64,000 nucleotides of DNA from CAYOSF01 sp964406605 (GTDB lineage: Bacteria > Chloroflexota > Dehalococcoidia > DSTF01 > RBG-16-68-14). Position 1 is the first letter of the stretch. Each line of letters starts with the position of its first letter. Of the stretch, positions 36,783 through 45,067 are shown in pieces. Under the pieces are notes generated by a model. It saw only the letters and a program-made list of their open reading frames with translations, searched no databases and had not been told where the DNA came from. The translations under genes and the position numbers were made by a program. The stretch is taken from contig CAYOSF010000001.1 of NCBI GenBank assembly GCA_964406605.1, forward strand, positions 406,989 to 470,988, written 5' to 3'.

Positions 36783-38179
36783 GGCGGGGCTGCGATCGGA
36801 CCCGAGGAGGACGACGCCCGCTCCCGCGGCGACCATCGAGGGGAAAGGATGCGCAGGCAGGCGTATCCCGTGAGGCCCGCCAGCAGGGAGGCCGACAGAA
36901 TCCCGATCTTTGCCTCGGAGGCCAAGCCGGCATCGGTGAAGGCGAGGCCCGTGATGAAGACGGAGACCGTGAACCCGATGCCGGCGGTTAGGCCGAGCCC
37001 CAGCATCTGCGTCCACGTGGTTCCCCTGGGCAGCGAGCAGATGTGGAGGCGTATCGCCAGCCATGAGAAAGCCAGAATGCCCAGTGGTTTGCCCACGACC
37101 AGTCCAAGGACTATCCCCTGGGTGACGGGGCTGGACACGGCGTCCCGGATCGCATCTCCGGAAAGGTCGATGCCCGCGTTTGCCAAAGCGAAGACGGGAA
37201 TGACGGCGTAGCTGGTCCACGGCTGGAGTTGACGCTCCAGCCGCTCGAGAGGCGCTTCGGTGCCCACGACCAGCTCTTCGATCTGGCCCAGGGTCACCTC
37301 GGCCGTCTCCTCATCGCCTTGGACCGTTGCCGCGCGAAATCGCTCGCGGAGCCGCTCTGTCGATTCGGTGAAGCTCGCCTTCGTGAAATAGGGTCTCGCC
37401 GGCGCGAGCAGGCCGAGAACGACTCCTGTGATGGTCGCATGTATCCCCGACTTGAGGACGGCCACCCAGATGAGCGCTCCTACCAGGAAATAGGGGTTCA
37501 TGCTGAGCACACCGGCTCTGTTCATGACAACGATGACGCCAAGCAACAGGACCGCGATTCCCAGAGCCTCCAGTGAGAGCGAGTCGGTGTAGAAGACGGC
37601 GATGACGAGGATCGCGGCGATGTCATCAACGATGGCGATGGCCAGAAGGAAGATCCTGATTTCCGTGGGTATCCGCTTCCCCACGAGCGCCAGAACGCCC
37701 AAGGCGAATGCCGTATCGGTGGCCATCGGGATGCCCCAGCCTCGCTGGCCGTCGCCACCTGCGTTGAAAGCTAGGTAGATGGCCGCGGGCAGCAACATCC
37801 CGCCCAAGGCCGCCGCCACCGGCAGGGCCGCCCGGCGAGGCTCAGAAATCTCGCCGAGCACCAACTCGCGCTTTATCTCGAGCGCTACGACGAAGAAGAA
37901 GAACACCATGAGCCCATCGTTTATCCAGTGGCGCAGATCTTCTTCGATCGAGAAGAGGTTCACATCAATGGTGATGGTGTTCTCCCAGAGGTCGAAATAT
38001 GATTCGTCCCAGGGTGAATTAGCCCAGACGATGGCCGCGGCTGCGGCAGCCAGCAAGACGAGCCCGCCTATCGACTGCGCATGGATGAAGGCCTGCGCGG
38101 GGAGGAGCACCTGCCGGGCGATGTACGAACGCTCGGCCTGCACTGCCAGAGAGCCACGACTGCGAGGTGGAACGCTCAT
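36779..38179 (-). CDS. nhaA: Na+/H+ antiporter NhaA
   Basis: A 466-residue integral membrane antiporter that exchanges sodium for protons in pH and salt homeostasis. The ion-binding Asp pair is in AIVDDIAAILVIA, and the family sequences NDGLMVFFFFVVALEIKREL, GWGIPMATDTAFALGVL and ANAGIDLSGD are all present. About a dozen membrane helices are evident. It is longer than E. coli NhaA (388 residues) because of a soluble cytoplasmic loop around residues 270-320 and N- and C-terminal extensions. It is a single gene, with a 408-bp region upstream shared with the divergent GGDEF-like gene. Confidence 0.95.
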   Translation of the reverse strand: MSVPPRSRGSLAVQAERSYIARQVLLPAQAFIHAQSIGGLVLLAAAAAAIVWANSPWDESYFDLWENTITIDVNLFSIEEDLRHWINDGLMVFFFFVVALEIKRELVLGEISEPRRAALPVAAALGGMLLPAAIYLAFNAGGDGQRGWGIPMATDTAFALGVLALVGKRIPTEIRIFLLAIAIVDDIAAILVIAVFYTDSLSLEALGIAVLLLGVIVVMNRAGVLSMNPYFLVGALIWVAVLKSGIHATITGVVLGLLAPARPYFTKASFTESTERLRERFRAATVQGDEETAEVTLGQIEELVVGTEAPLERLERQLQPWTSYAVIPVFALANAGIDLSGDAIRDAVSSPVTQGIVLGLVVGKPLGILAFSWLAIRLHICSLPRGTTWTQMLGLGLTAGIGFTVSVFITGLAFTDAGLASEAKIGILSASLLAGLTGYACLRILSPRWSPRERASSSSGPIAAPP

Positions 38180-38587
38180 GCGGAGTGGGGGCGGTCGGGA
38201 CGCAATGCGCTGCGGGAACTCACGGTTCGAACGTAGCGCTCGCCGCAGATGGCTGTCAACGAGGCGCGACGGTCGGCCGCCTGTGTGGTAGGAGGAAGGG
38301 ATCGCCCGACGGAGAATCGTGTGAGTCGCAGGTCCGGGGCCTGCGGAGTCGGTGCATGGTCGCGGGCCAAGATAGGCGCGCCGGCGTGCCGTGGGCTCCG
38401 CCGGCGTACTGCCCGGACAGGTGGGTCACGAAGCGCTTGGGCATGCGTCGAATTGCCCGTCATCCCTTTGGCGGATGGCGAATGCCCGCGAATCTGCCGA
38501 ACCATAAAGAAGAGAGAGCACCACTCTGACCGGGCCGGCGGCCTCGCACAAGGCTGCACCGCGCCCCAGGCTGGAGGTGGGGAAGAG
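38180..38587. other. 408-bp divergent intergenic region
   Basis: It separates nhaA from the degenerate-GGDEF membrane protein gene and must carry promoters for both. A GGAGG/GGGAAGAG ribosome-binding site lies next to 38588. I recognise no riboswitch, small ORF or repeat here. Confidence 0.4.
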
Positions 38588-39370
38588 ATGTCCGAAACGA
38601 ACGGCGCTCCCGCGGAGCGCGAGACGTCCGGAGGGCGCCCGTCGCGGGCGCGAGCTGCCAATCCGGGCAAGATCCGGGTGGGCTGGCCTGCTCCCGGCGC
38701 TGCGGCCGTCCTGGTTGTGATTCTTGCACTCTGGGTAGTTCCGTGGGTCTCGTTTGGTGTCAGCCAAGAGCATGTCAGACCGCTGGAGACCGCGGCGTTC
38801 GTCTTGGTGGGGGGCGGTGCGCTCATTGCGCTGCTTGCCTCCATCGGGAGAGATCTCGCCGGAGCGGACAAGGACGTTGCGGAGTTCTGGCGTGGTCTTC
38901 TGGGTGGGGTCGAGCGCCTGCGGAACGGTGCGCAGTTCCGGTACCGACTGGGCAGGGAGTGCGCCCGGTGCAGGCGCGACCGGCGGACTTCGTCGTCGCT
39001 GGTCTTGGTGCGGCTCACCACGAATGGTGATGGTGACGTCGCCGACGCTCGAGATGCTCTGGAGCACCTCGCGGCCGCCTTGGTCGGCGGGCTCAGGTCG
39101 AGCGATGTGGTGGGCATGGTCAGTGAGAACGAACTCGGCATTCTGGCCATCGACGCTAGGCCCAGCGCTCGGGGAACGATCGTCGCCAGGCTCAGAAGAA
39201 CCATCGCGGCCGCCTTCCTGGAGTGGGCGCAGGACGGAGCCCGGAGCGGAGCACTCTCGTTGTCTCTGGGCGCGTACACGCTCGATCCCGCCGATAACGC
39301 CGCCTCCTCAGTCGCTGCCGCCCGACAGACCCTGAGACCTGTCGCTACCCAAGACACCCGCGCCGCCTAG
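38588..39370 (+). CDS. membrane protein with degenerate GGDEF-like domain
   Basis: A 260-residue protein with two N-terminal membrane helices (about residues 37-56 and 69-86) followed by a cytoplasmic GGDEF-like domain. The signature loop reads SENEL (179-183, in MVSENELGILAI) instead of GGDEF, so it cannot make c-di-GMP by the known mechanism. CARCRR at 125-130 is an unusual cysteine pair. The ATG at 38588 has GGAGG and GAAGAG upstream; the frame extends further but without a start signal. The stop codon TAG forms the loop of a perfect 8-bp hairpin (39360-39378). Confidence 0.7.
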   Translation: MSETNGAPAERETSGGRPSRARAANPGKIRVGWPAPGAAAVLVVILALWVVPWVSFGVSQEHVRPLETAAFVLVGGGALIALLASIGRDLAGADKDVAEFWRGLLGGVERLRNGAQFRYRLGRECARCRRDRRTSSSLVLVRLTTNGDGDVADARDALEHLAAALVGGLRSSDVVGMVSENELGILAIDARPSARGTIVARLRRTIAAAFLEWAQDGARSGALSLSLGAYTLDPADNAASSVAAARQTLRPVATQDTRAA

Positions 39371-39378
39371 GGCGGCGC
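39360..39378 (+). terminator. hairpin with the stop codon as its loop
   Basis: GCGCCGCC (39360-39367), loop TAG (39368-39370, the stop codon of the preceding gene), GGCGGCGC (39371-39378). It is a perfect 8-bp GC stem. There is no following T-run, so it may be a weak or Rho-dependent terminator or an mRNA 3' stabiliser. Confidence 0.5.
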
Positions 39379-39683
39379 GAAGGGCGCCTGAGGGGCTTCT
39401 GGCCCGGCCGGGCCTGTGCCGTCGTTGACCTTGGCTCGTTGTGGGAACTCGTTCGCGACAGGGGAACCTGATCGGCATGAGGGACGCGCGCCGGGCCCTG
39501 CGATACAATGCCTGCAGCAGCAGCGAAGCGGTCTGCGGGCGCCTGTCCGGTCGTGCGGCACATGATCGGGGCAGATGGCGCGAACGCGCTGAGGTGCTGC
39601 CTGGGCGTCCAAAGCATGACTGAGACTCAAGACGCCGGCGGCGCCCGCTAACTTGCTTGGCTGTCATAAGAGGGAGGCACACG
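39371..39683. other. 313-bp intergenic region
   Basis: It lies between the GGDEF-like gene and the M28 peptidase gene. Apart from the hairpin at its left end and the GGGAGG ribosome-binding site at its right end I see nothing definite; a promoter for the peptidase gene is expected. Confidence 0.35.
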
Positions 39684-40895
39684 ATGGTTGCGGAAGCCCA
39701 AGTCCAAGCCGATATCCAGTCTGACATCGAGGATCTCTGCCGTTACGAGCGAGGCTCCGCCTCGGAAGGCGAGCGGGAGGCGTCCCACTGGGTGGCGTCG
39801 CGCTTCAAGGAGGCCGGCCTGGACCCGGAGCTTGAGACCTTCGACTTCTACCCTGCCTACTGGAACGTCTGGGGGGCGCACATGCTGGCCGCCCTGGGCG
39901 CCTGGCTGGTGCTGGGCCAGGGCAGTCGCCGGCGGCGCCTGTTGGGCGCTGCGACGACGTCGTTCCTGACCGCGTCCTTCTGGGGAGACGCGTCAGCCCG
40001 CTTCTACTGGCTGCGCCGCCTCTTCCCTGCCCAGCCTTCGCTGAACGTCCTGGCTCGACTGGCCAACCCGGAAGCGTCTCGCGTGCTTGTTGTCGCCGCG
40101 CACGTCGACGCGGCCCATTCCGGCCTGGTCTTCCATCCCGGCGTGCTGAGATGGCTGAGGAACCGTTCCGCAGGCGGGGGGCAGATGCCGCCCGCCCTCA
40201 CGCTGCCGTTTCGGGGGATGGTGTCGCTGACGGCCGCGTCGATCCTGCGCGCGATCGGATTCCCGCGAATCCTGGCGAAGCTGGCCGCGGTGCCCGGCGT
40301 CTTCATCTCTCTGGCAACGGCCGGCTTCATGGCCGACATCGGCCGGCGGCCGGTCGTTCCGGGCGCCAACGACGATGCCTCAGGCGTGGCGACTCTGCTC
40401 GCGCTGGCCCGAGAACTGGCCGCCGATCCGCCGAAGAACCTGGAGGTCTGGTTCCTGGCCACCGGCTGCGAGGAGGCCATCGAGGGCGGGATCCACGCCT
40501 TCCTGGCGAGGCACTACGGAGATCTGGAGGAACGCCACCCCTTCTTCCTCAATTTCGAGATGCTAGGGTCGGGGCGGCCGGGCTATGCGCTGGCGGAGGG
40601 CCACATCACATCGTTCGAGATGCAGCCCGAGGCCATCTCGCTGGTGGCGGAGGTCGCTCAGGAGCCGGAGTTCGCGGGCACTGAGGGCATGGTACTGCCT
40701 GCCCAGAGCGACGCCCTGGCGGCCCACCACTACGGCATCCCGGCCATCACAGTCCAGTCGATGCCGCCGGAGGGCGAGGTCCCTCACTACCACTGGCCCA
40801 GCGACACGCCGGAGAACATAGACGGCGCTTCGTTGGAGCGGTGCTACCGCTACGCGCGACGCATCATTCAGCGTCTGGATGAAGGGGCAGGGTAA
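39684..40895 (+). CDS. M28-family metallopeptidase with central membrane segments
   Basis: A 403-residue zinc peptidase. Metal ligands can be followed in order: His/Asp in VVAAHVDAAHSG, Asp in PGANDDASG, the catalytic/ligand Glu pair in TGCEEAIEGG, an acidic residue in FLNFEMLGSG, and His in VPHYHWPSDTPENI. Hydrophobic stretches near residues 62-100 and 175-225 suggest membrane association. Relatives are aminopeptidases. The ATG at 39684 has GGGAGG 7 bp upstream; an in-frame start 27 bp earlier is less likely. A strong bidirectional terminator follows at 40919. Confidence 0.85.
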   Translation: MVAEAQVQADIQSDIEDLCRYERGSASEGEREASHWVASRFKEAGLDPELETFDFYPAYWNVWGAHMLAALGAWLVLGQGSRRRRLLGAATTSFLTASFWGDASARFYWLRRLFPAQPSLNVLARLANPEASRVLVVAAHVDAAHSGLVFHPGVLRWLRNRSAGGGQMPPALTLPFRGMVSLTAASILRAIGFPRILAKLAAVPGVFISLATAGFMADIGRRPVVPGANDDASGVATLLALARELAADPPKNLEVWFLATGCEEAIEGGIHAFLARHYGDLEERHPFFLNFEMLGSGRPGYALAEGHITSFEMQPEAISLVAEVAQEPEFAGTEGMVLPAQSDALAAHHYGIPAITVQSMPPEGEVPHYHWPSDTPENIDGASLERCYRYARRIIQRLDEGAG

Positions 40896-40918
40896 CGCCG
40901 CGATGTCAGAGGATAGCA

Positions 40919-40944
40919 GGAGGGCCGGCAGACGCCGGCCCTCC
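40919..40944. terminator. bidirectional intrinsic-type terminator
   Basis: An 11-bp perfect stem GGAGGGCCGGC (40919-40929) / GCCGGCCCTCC (40934-40944) with loop AGAC, between the convergent M28 peptidase and Flp pilin genes. Downstream T-content is modest (CGTCTTC on the plus strand). Confidence 0.8.
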
Positions 40945-40971
40945 CGTCTTCACCTCCAGTTTCCGTCTCGT

Positions 40972-41184
40972 CTAGCAGCTCCCGTCGAGACAGCCGGTGG
41001 CGCTGTTGAAAGCCGTGATGATGGCGCCGCGGAACAGCGTGACGGCGGTGATCACTACGGCCACGGCGATGACAGCCATGATCAGGCCGTACTCAGCCAG
41101 CGTCTGCCCCTTTTCCTCCGACACGCGCACGTGGGGACCTTCCCAGCACATCACGCGTAGGAGCACTTCGTTTAGCAGTCGCAT
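40972..41184 (-). CDS. Flp/type IVb pilin-like small protein
   Basis: A 70-residue pilin. Residues ~25-30 (EKGQTLAEYG) are the Flp-type prepilin signature, with Glu and Tyr at the expected places, followed by a hydrophobic helix LIMAVIAVAVVITAVTLF and a short C terminus with two cysteines. It would be cleaved after Gly by a TadV-type prepilin peptidase and assembled by a Tad secretion system. I chose the ATG at 41184 (AAGGAGAGT upstream) over a start 81 bp earlier. No tad genes are in the window, so the assembly machinery is elsewhere. Confidence 0.85.
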   Translation of the reverse strand: MRLLNEVLLRVMCWEGPHVRVSEEKGQTLAEYGLIMAVIAVAVVITAVTLFRGAIITAFNSATGCLDGSC

Positions 41185-41408
41185 TGTGGACTCTCCTTCC
41201 GTAAAGGCTCCGGCGCGATCGCCGAGCGGCACCACACGGGTGCGTTCCTCTTTGAGTTTCGACAAATAGGGGACATCCCTGAAGGGGAAACCCTAATAGC
41301 AGCCGTGAGGACCCTGATATCGTTCCTGGAGGGAAGGCGAATGGCAGGTGTCGCTGAGCTAGGGTTGCGAGCCGGGAAGAGAGGGGCTTCGGTCCTGGCA
41401 AAGACAGG

Positions 41409-41428
41409 CGTCCGCTCTGAGGCGGACG
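41409..41428 (-). terminator. hairpin downstream of the tRNA-like sequence
   Basis: CGTCCGC (41409-41415) / GCGGACG (41422-41428), a perfect 7-bp stem with a 6-nt loop. On the minus strand it lies 21 nt beyond the CCA end of the tRNA-like sequence and is followed by CCTGTCTTT, compatible with an intrinsic terminator of a tRNA transcript. Confidence 0.6.
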
Positions 41429-41449
41429 GCTACCTTGGGGTCTTCAGGT

Positions 41450-41531
41450 TGGAGCGGGAGAAGGGACTCGAACCCTCGGCCCTCTGCTTGGGAAGCACAG
41501 GGCGGGACGTTTGTCCTAACCGAGCCCGCGC
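41450..41531 (-). tRNA. tRNA-Gly(CCC)-like sequence, canonical 3' half, aberrant 5' half
   Basis: On the minus strand positions 41499-41450 fold as a tRNA 3' half: anticodon arm with loop TTCCCAA (anticodon CCC; 4 of 5 stem pairs), a 5-nt variable loop, a T-arm GAGGG/CCCTT closing TTCGAGT, acceptor strand CTCCCGC, discriminator T and encoded CCA. The 5' part (GCGCGGG at 41531-41525) pairs with the acceptor strand except for one C-C mismatch and a G-T pair, and the D-arm region is several bases too long and does not form a normal stem. It is either a degenerate tRNA or a displaced 3' fragment at an integration site, because accessory DNA begins to its right. Confidence 0.55.
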
Positions 41532-41671
41532 TCAGATTCGATTTCGTCCCGATTTCATGTCGGGCTGGCAATCTGAGACCCGCTTCGGCCGCCTGCCTGT
41601 GGCAGTGCCGAGCATCTGATTTTCGCCCGAACGTGTCTTCCCGTCAAGCCATCTGACCGAAGTTAGGCCGT

Positions 41672-42118
41672 CTAGGGGGAGGGAGAGCGGCTCTTTGTCC
41701 AGTACCTTTGGATGTCCTCCTCGCGCCAAATAGGTAGAATGCGACCGTTGCAGAACGTGGTGATGTCCTCCTCGCAGAGCGAGGAGTATGGGCGTCCCGC
41801 AAGGTCCTGGCACGTGCAGCCGAGTTTCCAGTTCCCGTGTTGAAGCCAGGGCAGCGGAACAGAGTGATCTTTTGCAAGGGGGGGAATGCGGACGGGATCC
41901 CGCCACACCTCATTCGCCCCGCCGACGGCTACAACGGCATCTAGCGCCGCTCCATTTCCGGCATTCCTCAGGGCCCATCCCGCGCTTCGATCGTACGTGA
42001 ATATGAGCGCCGGCCGGATGTCCCATTTGTGTCGGAACCAGGCCACGAGTATAGAGGTTGCCAGGGAGCCAGCTGCGACGACGACAGCCAGGACGGCTAT
42101 GATGGTGGCTGCATCCAA
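41672..42118 (-). CDS. small membrane-anchored hypothetical protein
   Basis: A 148-residue protein with one N-terminal membrane helix (about residues 5-27, IIAVLAVVVAAGSLATSILV) and a soluble domain with four cysteines, including CTC near residue 101. I do not recognise the family. It lies 27 bp downstream of the large P-loop ATPase gene on the same strand, so the pair is probably an operon in which this protein places the system at the membrane. That coupling is an inference. Confidence 0.55.
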   Translation of the reverse strand: MDAATIIAVLAVVVAAGSLATSILVAWFRHKWDIRPALIFTYDRSAGWALRNAGNGAALDAVVAVGGANEVWRDPVRIPPLAKDHSVPLPWLQHGNWKLGCTCQDLAGRPYSSLCEEDITTFCNGRILPIWREEDIQRYWTKSRSPSP

Positions 42119-42145
42119 CTCAATGTGTCTCCGGAAACGGCATGC

Positions 42146-44335
42146 CTACACGGACCAGGGCTGCTCCTGTAGCGACGCACACTCAAACCTGACCTGGTCC
42201 AGCTCCGCAAGGATTCTCGTTGCAGCCTGAGGGCGTACTCCAGCAGAGACGGCGAAGCGACCGAGTGAGGAGGCGGCTCGCTCGGGATAGAGTCCGTGCT
42301 GAGCATACCCAAACAACTGCCGATAGCGCTGGAACTCCTCCGCCGCGTCAATATCTCGCCGGCCTCCGAGCCACGCGATTTCCTCACGGAAACGCGGTAC
42401 AATGACCAAGCTCAGATATCTCGCCGCTACACCCAGGCGGAACTCGTCAGATAGAAGGTTCCTGACGTTGAGGTCGTTGCTGAGAAAGACACGCCAATAG
42501 AGCTGGTCATCTACTTCCGAGTACGCTGCCGCCCAGAAGATGTATTCGCAGGAGGTAGAAAGCTGTTCAAGCAGAAACCGGCCTGCTGGCAGAAGCTCGA
42601 TGACGGTGGCGCCGGGCATGTTTGGAGCCACGTCCTCTGGATATCGCTCCACGTTGATCAGTCCTGGGATGTCGAATCCGCGGCTCGATTGCGCTATGTC
42701 CAAGGTATCGAACAGTCGTTCTCGGGTCACTCCCAGGCTGCCGAAATCCTGTATGAATTGATCATAGTGGCATCGGCTGTCTGGCCTGCTTCTTAGGTAC
42801 TCGAGGGCCTTCAGCAACGGGAATGCCAATGGTCGTTGTGTCGAGAAGGACTCAGTGTCGTTGAGAAAGATGGGGGGCTGCGGCTCTTCGGGTGGGCGAC
42901 GTAGGCCAAACAAGATGTGACGGAAGGCGATTGTCCGAACCGAGCGCACGCTGGGGAGCCATGGCTGAACCGGACGCGAATCCGAAGGCCAAGCCGAAGG
43001 AACAACATCTTCGTAGCGGAACAGAGGCTCGTCGCCGGTCGTGAACGCGGAGAGCAGGTTGAAAACATGGGACGCCGTGCTGCGCAGTGAGTTGTTGTGC
43101 CAGCGGGCGAAGTTGTTGACTACATCCGCGTTTGAGATCTCCTTGGAGATCCAGCTGTAGGCAGCCACGTGCGATTCGACGAATTCCAGGCCCGATTGAA
43201 AGCCCAGGCGTTCAGTCAATGTCTTCAGATCGGCCGGGCCGAAGAGGTCCGTGCTATCCATGCTACGAACGAAATCAAGACGCCTCCTTATGAATGACTC
43301 CAGCAAAGAGTCTTCCGCGCGCAGGGCAACCGTGGGTACGTCCCGCAGTGCCCGCAGCCGCTGGACGAAGAACGGCTGATCTGACGTGCCTTCCGCAAGC
43401 TCACGGTGGCCTTCTGAGCGCACAGCAATAACGGGAGTTGCGGGGCGCGACTTGAGAGCCGTGAGGTCTAACGAAAGGGAGACCAATTCCCCCTGAAGCT
43501 GGAGGGGGTATCGGTCGATGTCGTCGATTAGGAGAACGCAGTGATGATTGCAGTGCTCTTGGAGGAACCTCAGGATCATTATCAGATTCTGTGTGCCAGG
43601 GATGCTCCTCGTGCTGAGTCTTTCGTGGTACGCCTTGCTCCGTAACGCCTCGATCCAGTCTCGTTCAGCAGCCTCATCTTCATAGGGGTTGCCAAGCTTC
43701 TCGACAAGCTGGATCTCCTCTCTCAAGTCCTGACACGACGGATCATTCCATGCCCGGAACACCGTCCAGCGCAGGCGCCTGTCAGCGTGCTGGCGTTCGC
43801 CGAAGAGGCAGCCCCAGAGGTGGTGAAAGATGATCTCAGATACTGCGTGCGCCGGCTTCTCGCTGTGCGCAAGTTGCCCCGCGTATTGCCTAAGGTCCAG
43901 GTAGTGGATGCTCCGTGTGGTGCTATCCTGGAAGTCCCGCGCAAGCTTGCGCATTATGGTGGTCTTGCCTGACCCCCTATCGCCCTTTACCACGACGAAC
44001 TGGCGGTGCGCGAGCAACGCCTCAGTTTCTTGCGTCTCGGGCCGGTCTACAAATAGCTTCTCGTAGAACTCGATCGCGAGCCGTCGGCGGAGTTGCTGGA
44101 TGAACACTTCATGAGGTCCTCCTTCGGCCGGACGCCCCTGGTCCTGTATACCGGTCGGGTCAGGTTGGGCTGCTGCGGCTGCGTCATCCTCGTCCTGAGT
44201 GAAGAGAAGGCACTCCCAAACCGCATTTCGGAAGCGCCACAATGCGTTGGAAACCTCCTTGTCGGGGTGTGTGATCCCGCGTACGCGCGATATGGCCTTC
44301 ACAGCACGCTTCGCCCGTGGCACAGGGCATCGCAA
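42146..44335 (-). CDS. large P-loop ATPase (KAP/STAND-like), unknown function
   Basis: About 729 residues, with Walker A GDRGSGKTT (118-126, Lys124) and Walker B VLLIDDIDRY (near 260), followed by an arginine-containing sensor region and a ~400-residue C-terminal domain that I cannot assign. The P-loop type resembles KAP or STAND ATPases, which are common in phage-defence and stress systems. The start is uncertain: no ATG is available near the N terminus; the TTG at 44335 or in-frame GTG codons slightly downstream are candidates. Residues ~30-100 are similar to the short protein encoded just upstream (44476-44769). A membrane protein gene follows 27 bp downstream. Confidence 0.65.
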   Translation of the reverse strand: MRCPVPRAKRAVKAISRVRGITHPDKEVSNALWRFRNAVWECLLFTQDEDDAAAAAQPDPTGIQDQGRPAEGGPHEVFIQQLRRRLAIEFYEKLFVDRPETQETEALLAHRQFVVVKGDRGSGKTTIMRKLARDFQDSTTRSIHYLDLRQYAGQLAHSEKPAHAVSEIIFHHLWGCLFGERQHADRRLRWTVFRAWNDPSCQDLREEIQLVEKLGNPYEDEAAERDWIEALRSKAYHERLSTRSIPGTQNLIMILRFLQEHCNHHCVLLIDDIDRYPLQLQGELVSLSLDLTALKSRPATPVIAVRSEGHRELAEGTSDQPFFVQRLRALRDVPTVALRAEDSLLESFIRRRLDFVRSMDSTDLFGPADLKTLTERLGFQSGLEFVESHVAAYSWISKEISNADVVNNFARWHNNSLRSTASHVFNLLSAFTTGDEPLFRYEDVVPSAWPSDSRPVQPWLPSVRSVRTIAFRHILFGLRRPPEEPQPPIFLNDTESFSTQRPLAFPLLKALEYLRSRPDSRCHYDQFIQDFGSLGVTRERLFDTLDIAQSSRGFDIPGLINVERYPEDVAPNMPGATVIELLPAGRFLLEQLSTSCEYIFWAAAYSEVDDQLYWRVFLSNDLNVRNLLSDEFRLGVAARYLSLVIVPRFREEIAWLGGRRDIDAAEEFQRYRQLFGYAQHGLYPERAASSLGRFAVSAGVRPQAATRILAELDQVRFECASLQEQPWSV

Positions 44336-44475
44336 TCGGCGGCCGGAGACGACAGAATTGTTGCAAGCGATGGTTTCGCAATCCGTCGCCTAGAGCCAGG
44401 CCAATAGGAGTTGGGATTCGTTGACCGAAGGAGGGGCATCGGGTCTCTCCATCTCTGGTCGGTGGCACCGACTGT

Positions 44476-44769
44476 TCATGAGTACGTCGAGCGCGTGACC
44501 ATTCCCACTATTTGTTGGGGCCGGTTCGCTGCAGCAGCGAACGAAAGGAGGACTGTGTCGGCTCGATCCACGAATATTGACGCATAGGACTCCTCCTTGA
44601 GCCTTCGGCGAACCTTCTGGCTCGAGATCGTTTCGGCTCCTAGTAGCGAGTCGGTAACGTCTTGTGTGAACAGGAAAGATTCATGTGCGGCCTGAATGAA
44701 GCGGGAGGGAGCTTCCAGGACTTCCACGGTGGCCGGGATCCAGGGCGGAATCGTGCGGACTGCCTGCAT
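44476..44769 (-). pseudogene. truncated paralogue of the N-terminal region of the adjacent ATPase
   Basis: A 97-residue frame (ATG at 44769; another in-frame ATG at 44802) that aligns with residues ~30-100 of the neighbouring P-loop ATPase: ESFLFTQD versus ECLLFTQD, VRRRLKEESYASIFVDR versus LRRRLAIEFYEKLFVDR. It ends shortly before the position where the ATPase has its Walker A motif. It is either a decayed duplicate or a deliberately short stand-alone domain that could act in trans on the ATPase. No good Shine-Dalgarno is seen, which favours a remnant. Confidence 0.55.
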
Positions 44770-45067
44770 GGGCTTCACTTCTCTTGTGCTTCGCGCTTCC
44801 ATAGGGTTCAGACGACCCCGGCGCAGTCTAGCATATCGTATGTAGTGCAGGGCGCGCGAGTGTATTCGTCCGTGGCCTCGCAGAAGTGGCGTGTCCAGTG
44901 TAGGTCGAGGAGAGAGCGTAGGCCGCAGGGTGCGGGGTGGGCCCTTCCCGAAGAGGGCTTGCCCTGAACTGGGTGGGCGATCTCCTAGTAGGGCTTTCGG
45001 AGCACTACAGGCCTGCCGACAACGGACAACTGCCATTCTGACGCTAAGCGACCGAGCACAATCAGGA

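Larger units (their letters stand above)
41185..41671. other. boundary region between chromosome core and accessory DNA
   Basis: A 487-bp non-coding stretch. It contains the pilin promoter region (left), a GC-rich hairpin at 41409-41428, and a tRNA-Gly-like sequence at 41450-41531. Gene content changes from metabolic to mobile and defence-like at this point. Confidence 0.6.

Noticed and set aside
41185..41300. Possible c-di-GMP (GEMM) riboswitch upstream of the pilin gene
   Set aside because: GAAACTC and GGAACGCA on the minus strand recall the GEMM core, but the GNRA tetraloop, receptor and closing stems cannot be drawn; an Infernal search would decide.
41305..41619. Plus-strand frame through the tRNA-like sequence
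   Set aside because: The tRNA 3' half and terminator hairpin explain this stretch better; the frame has no homology signal.
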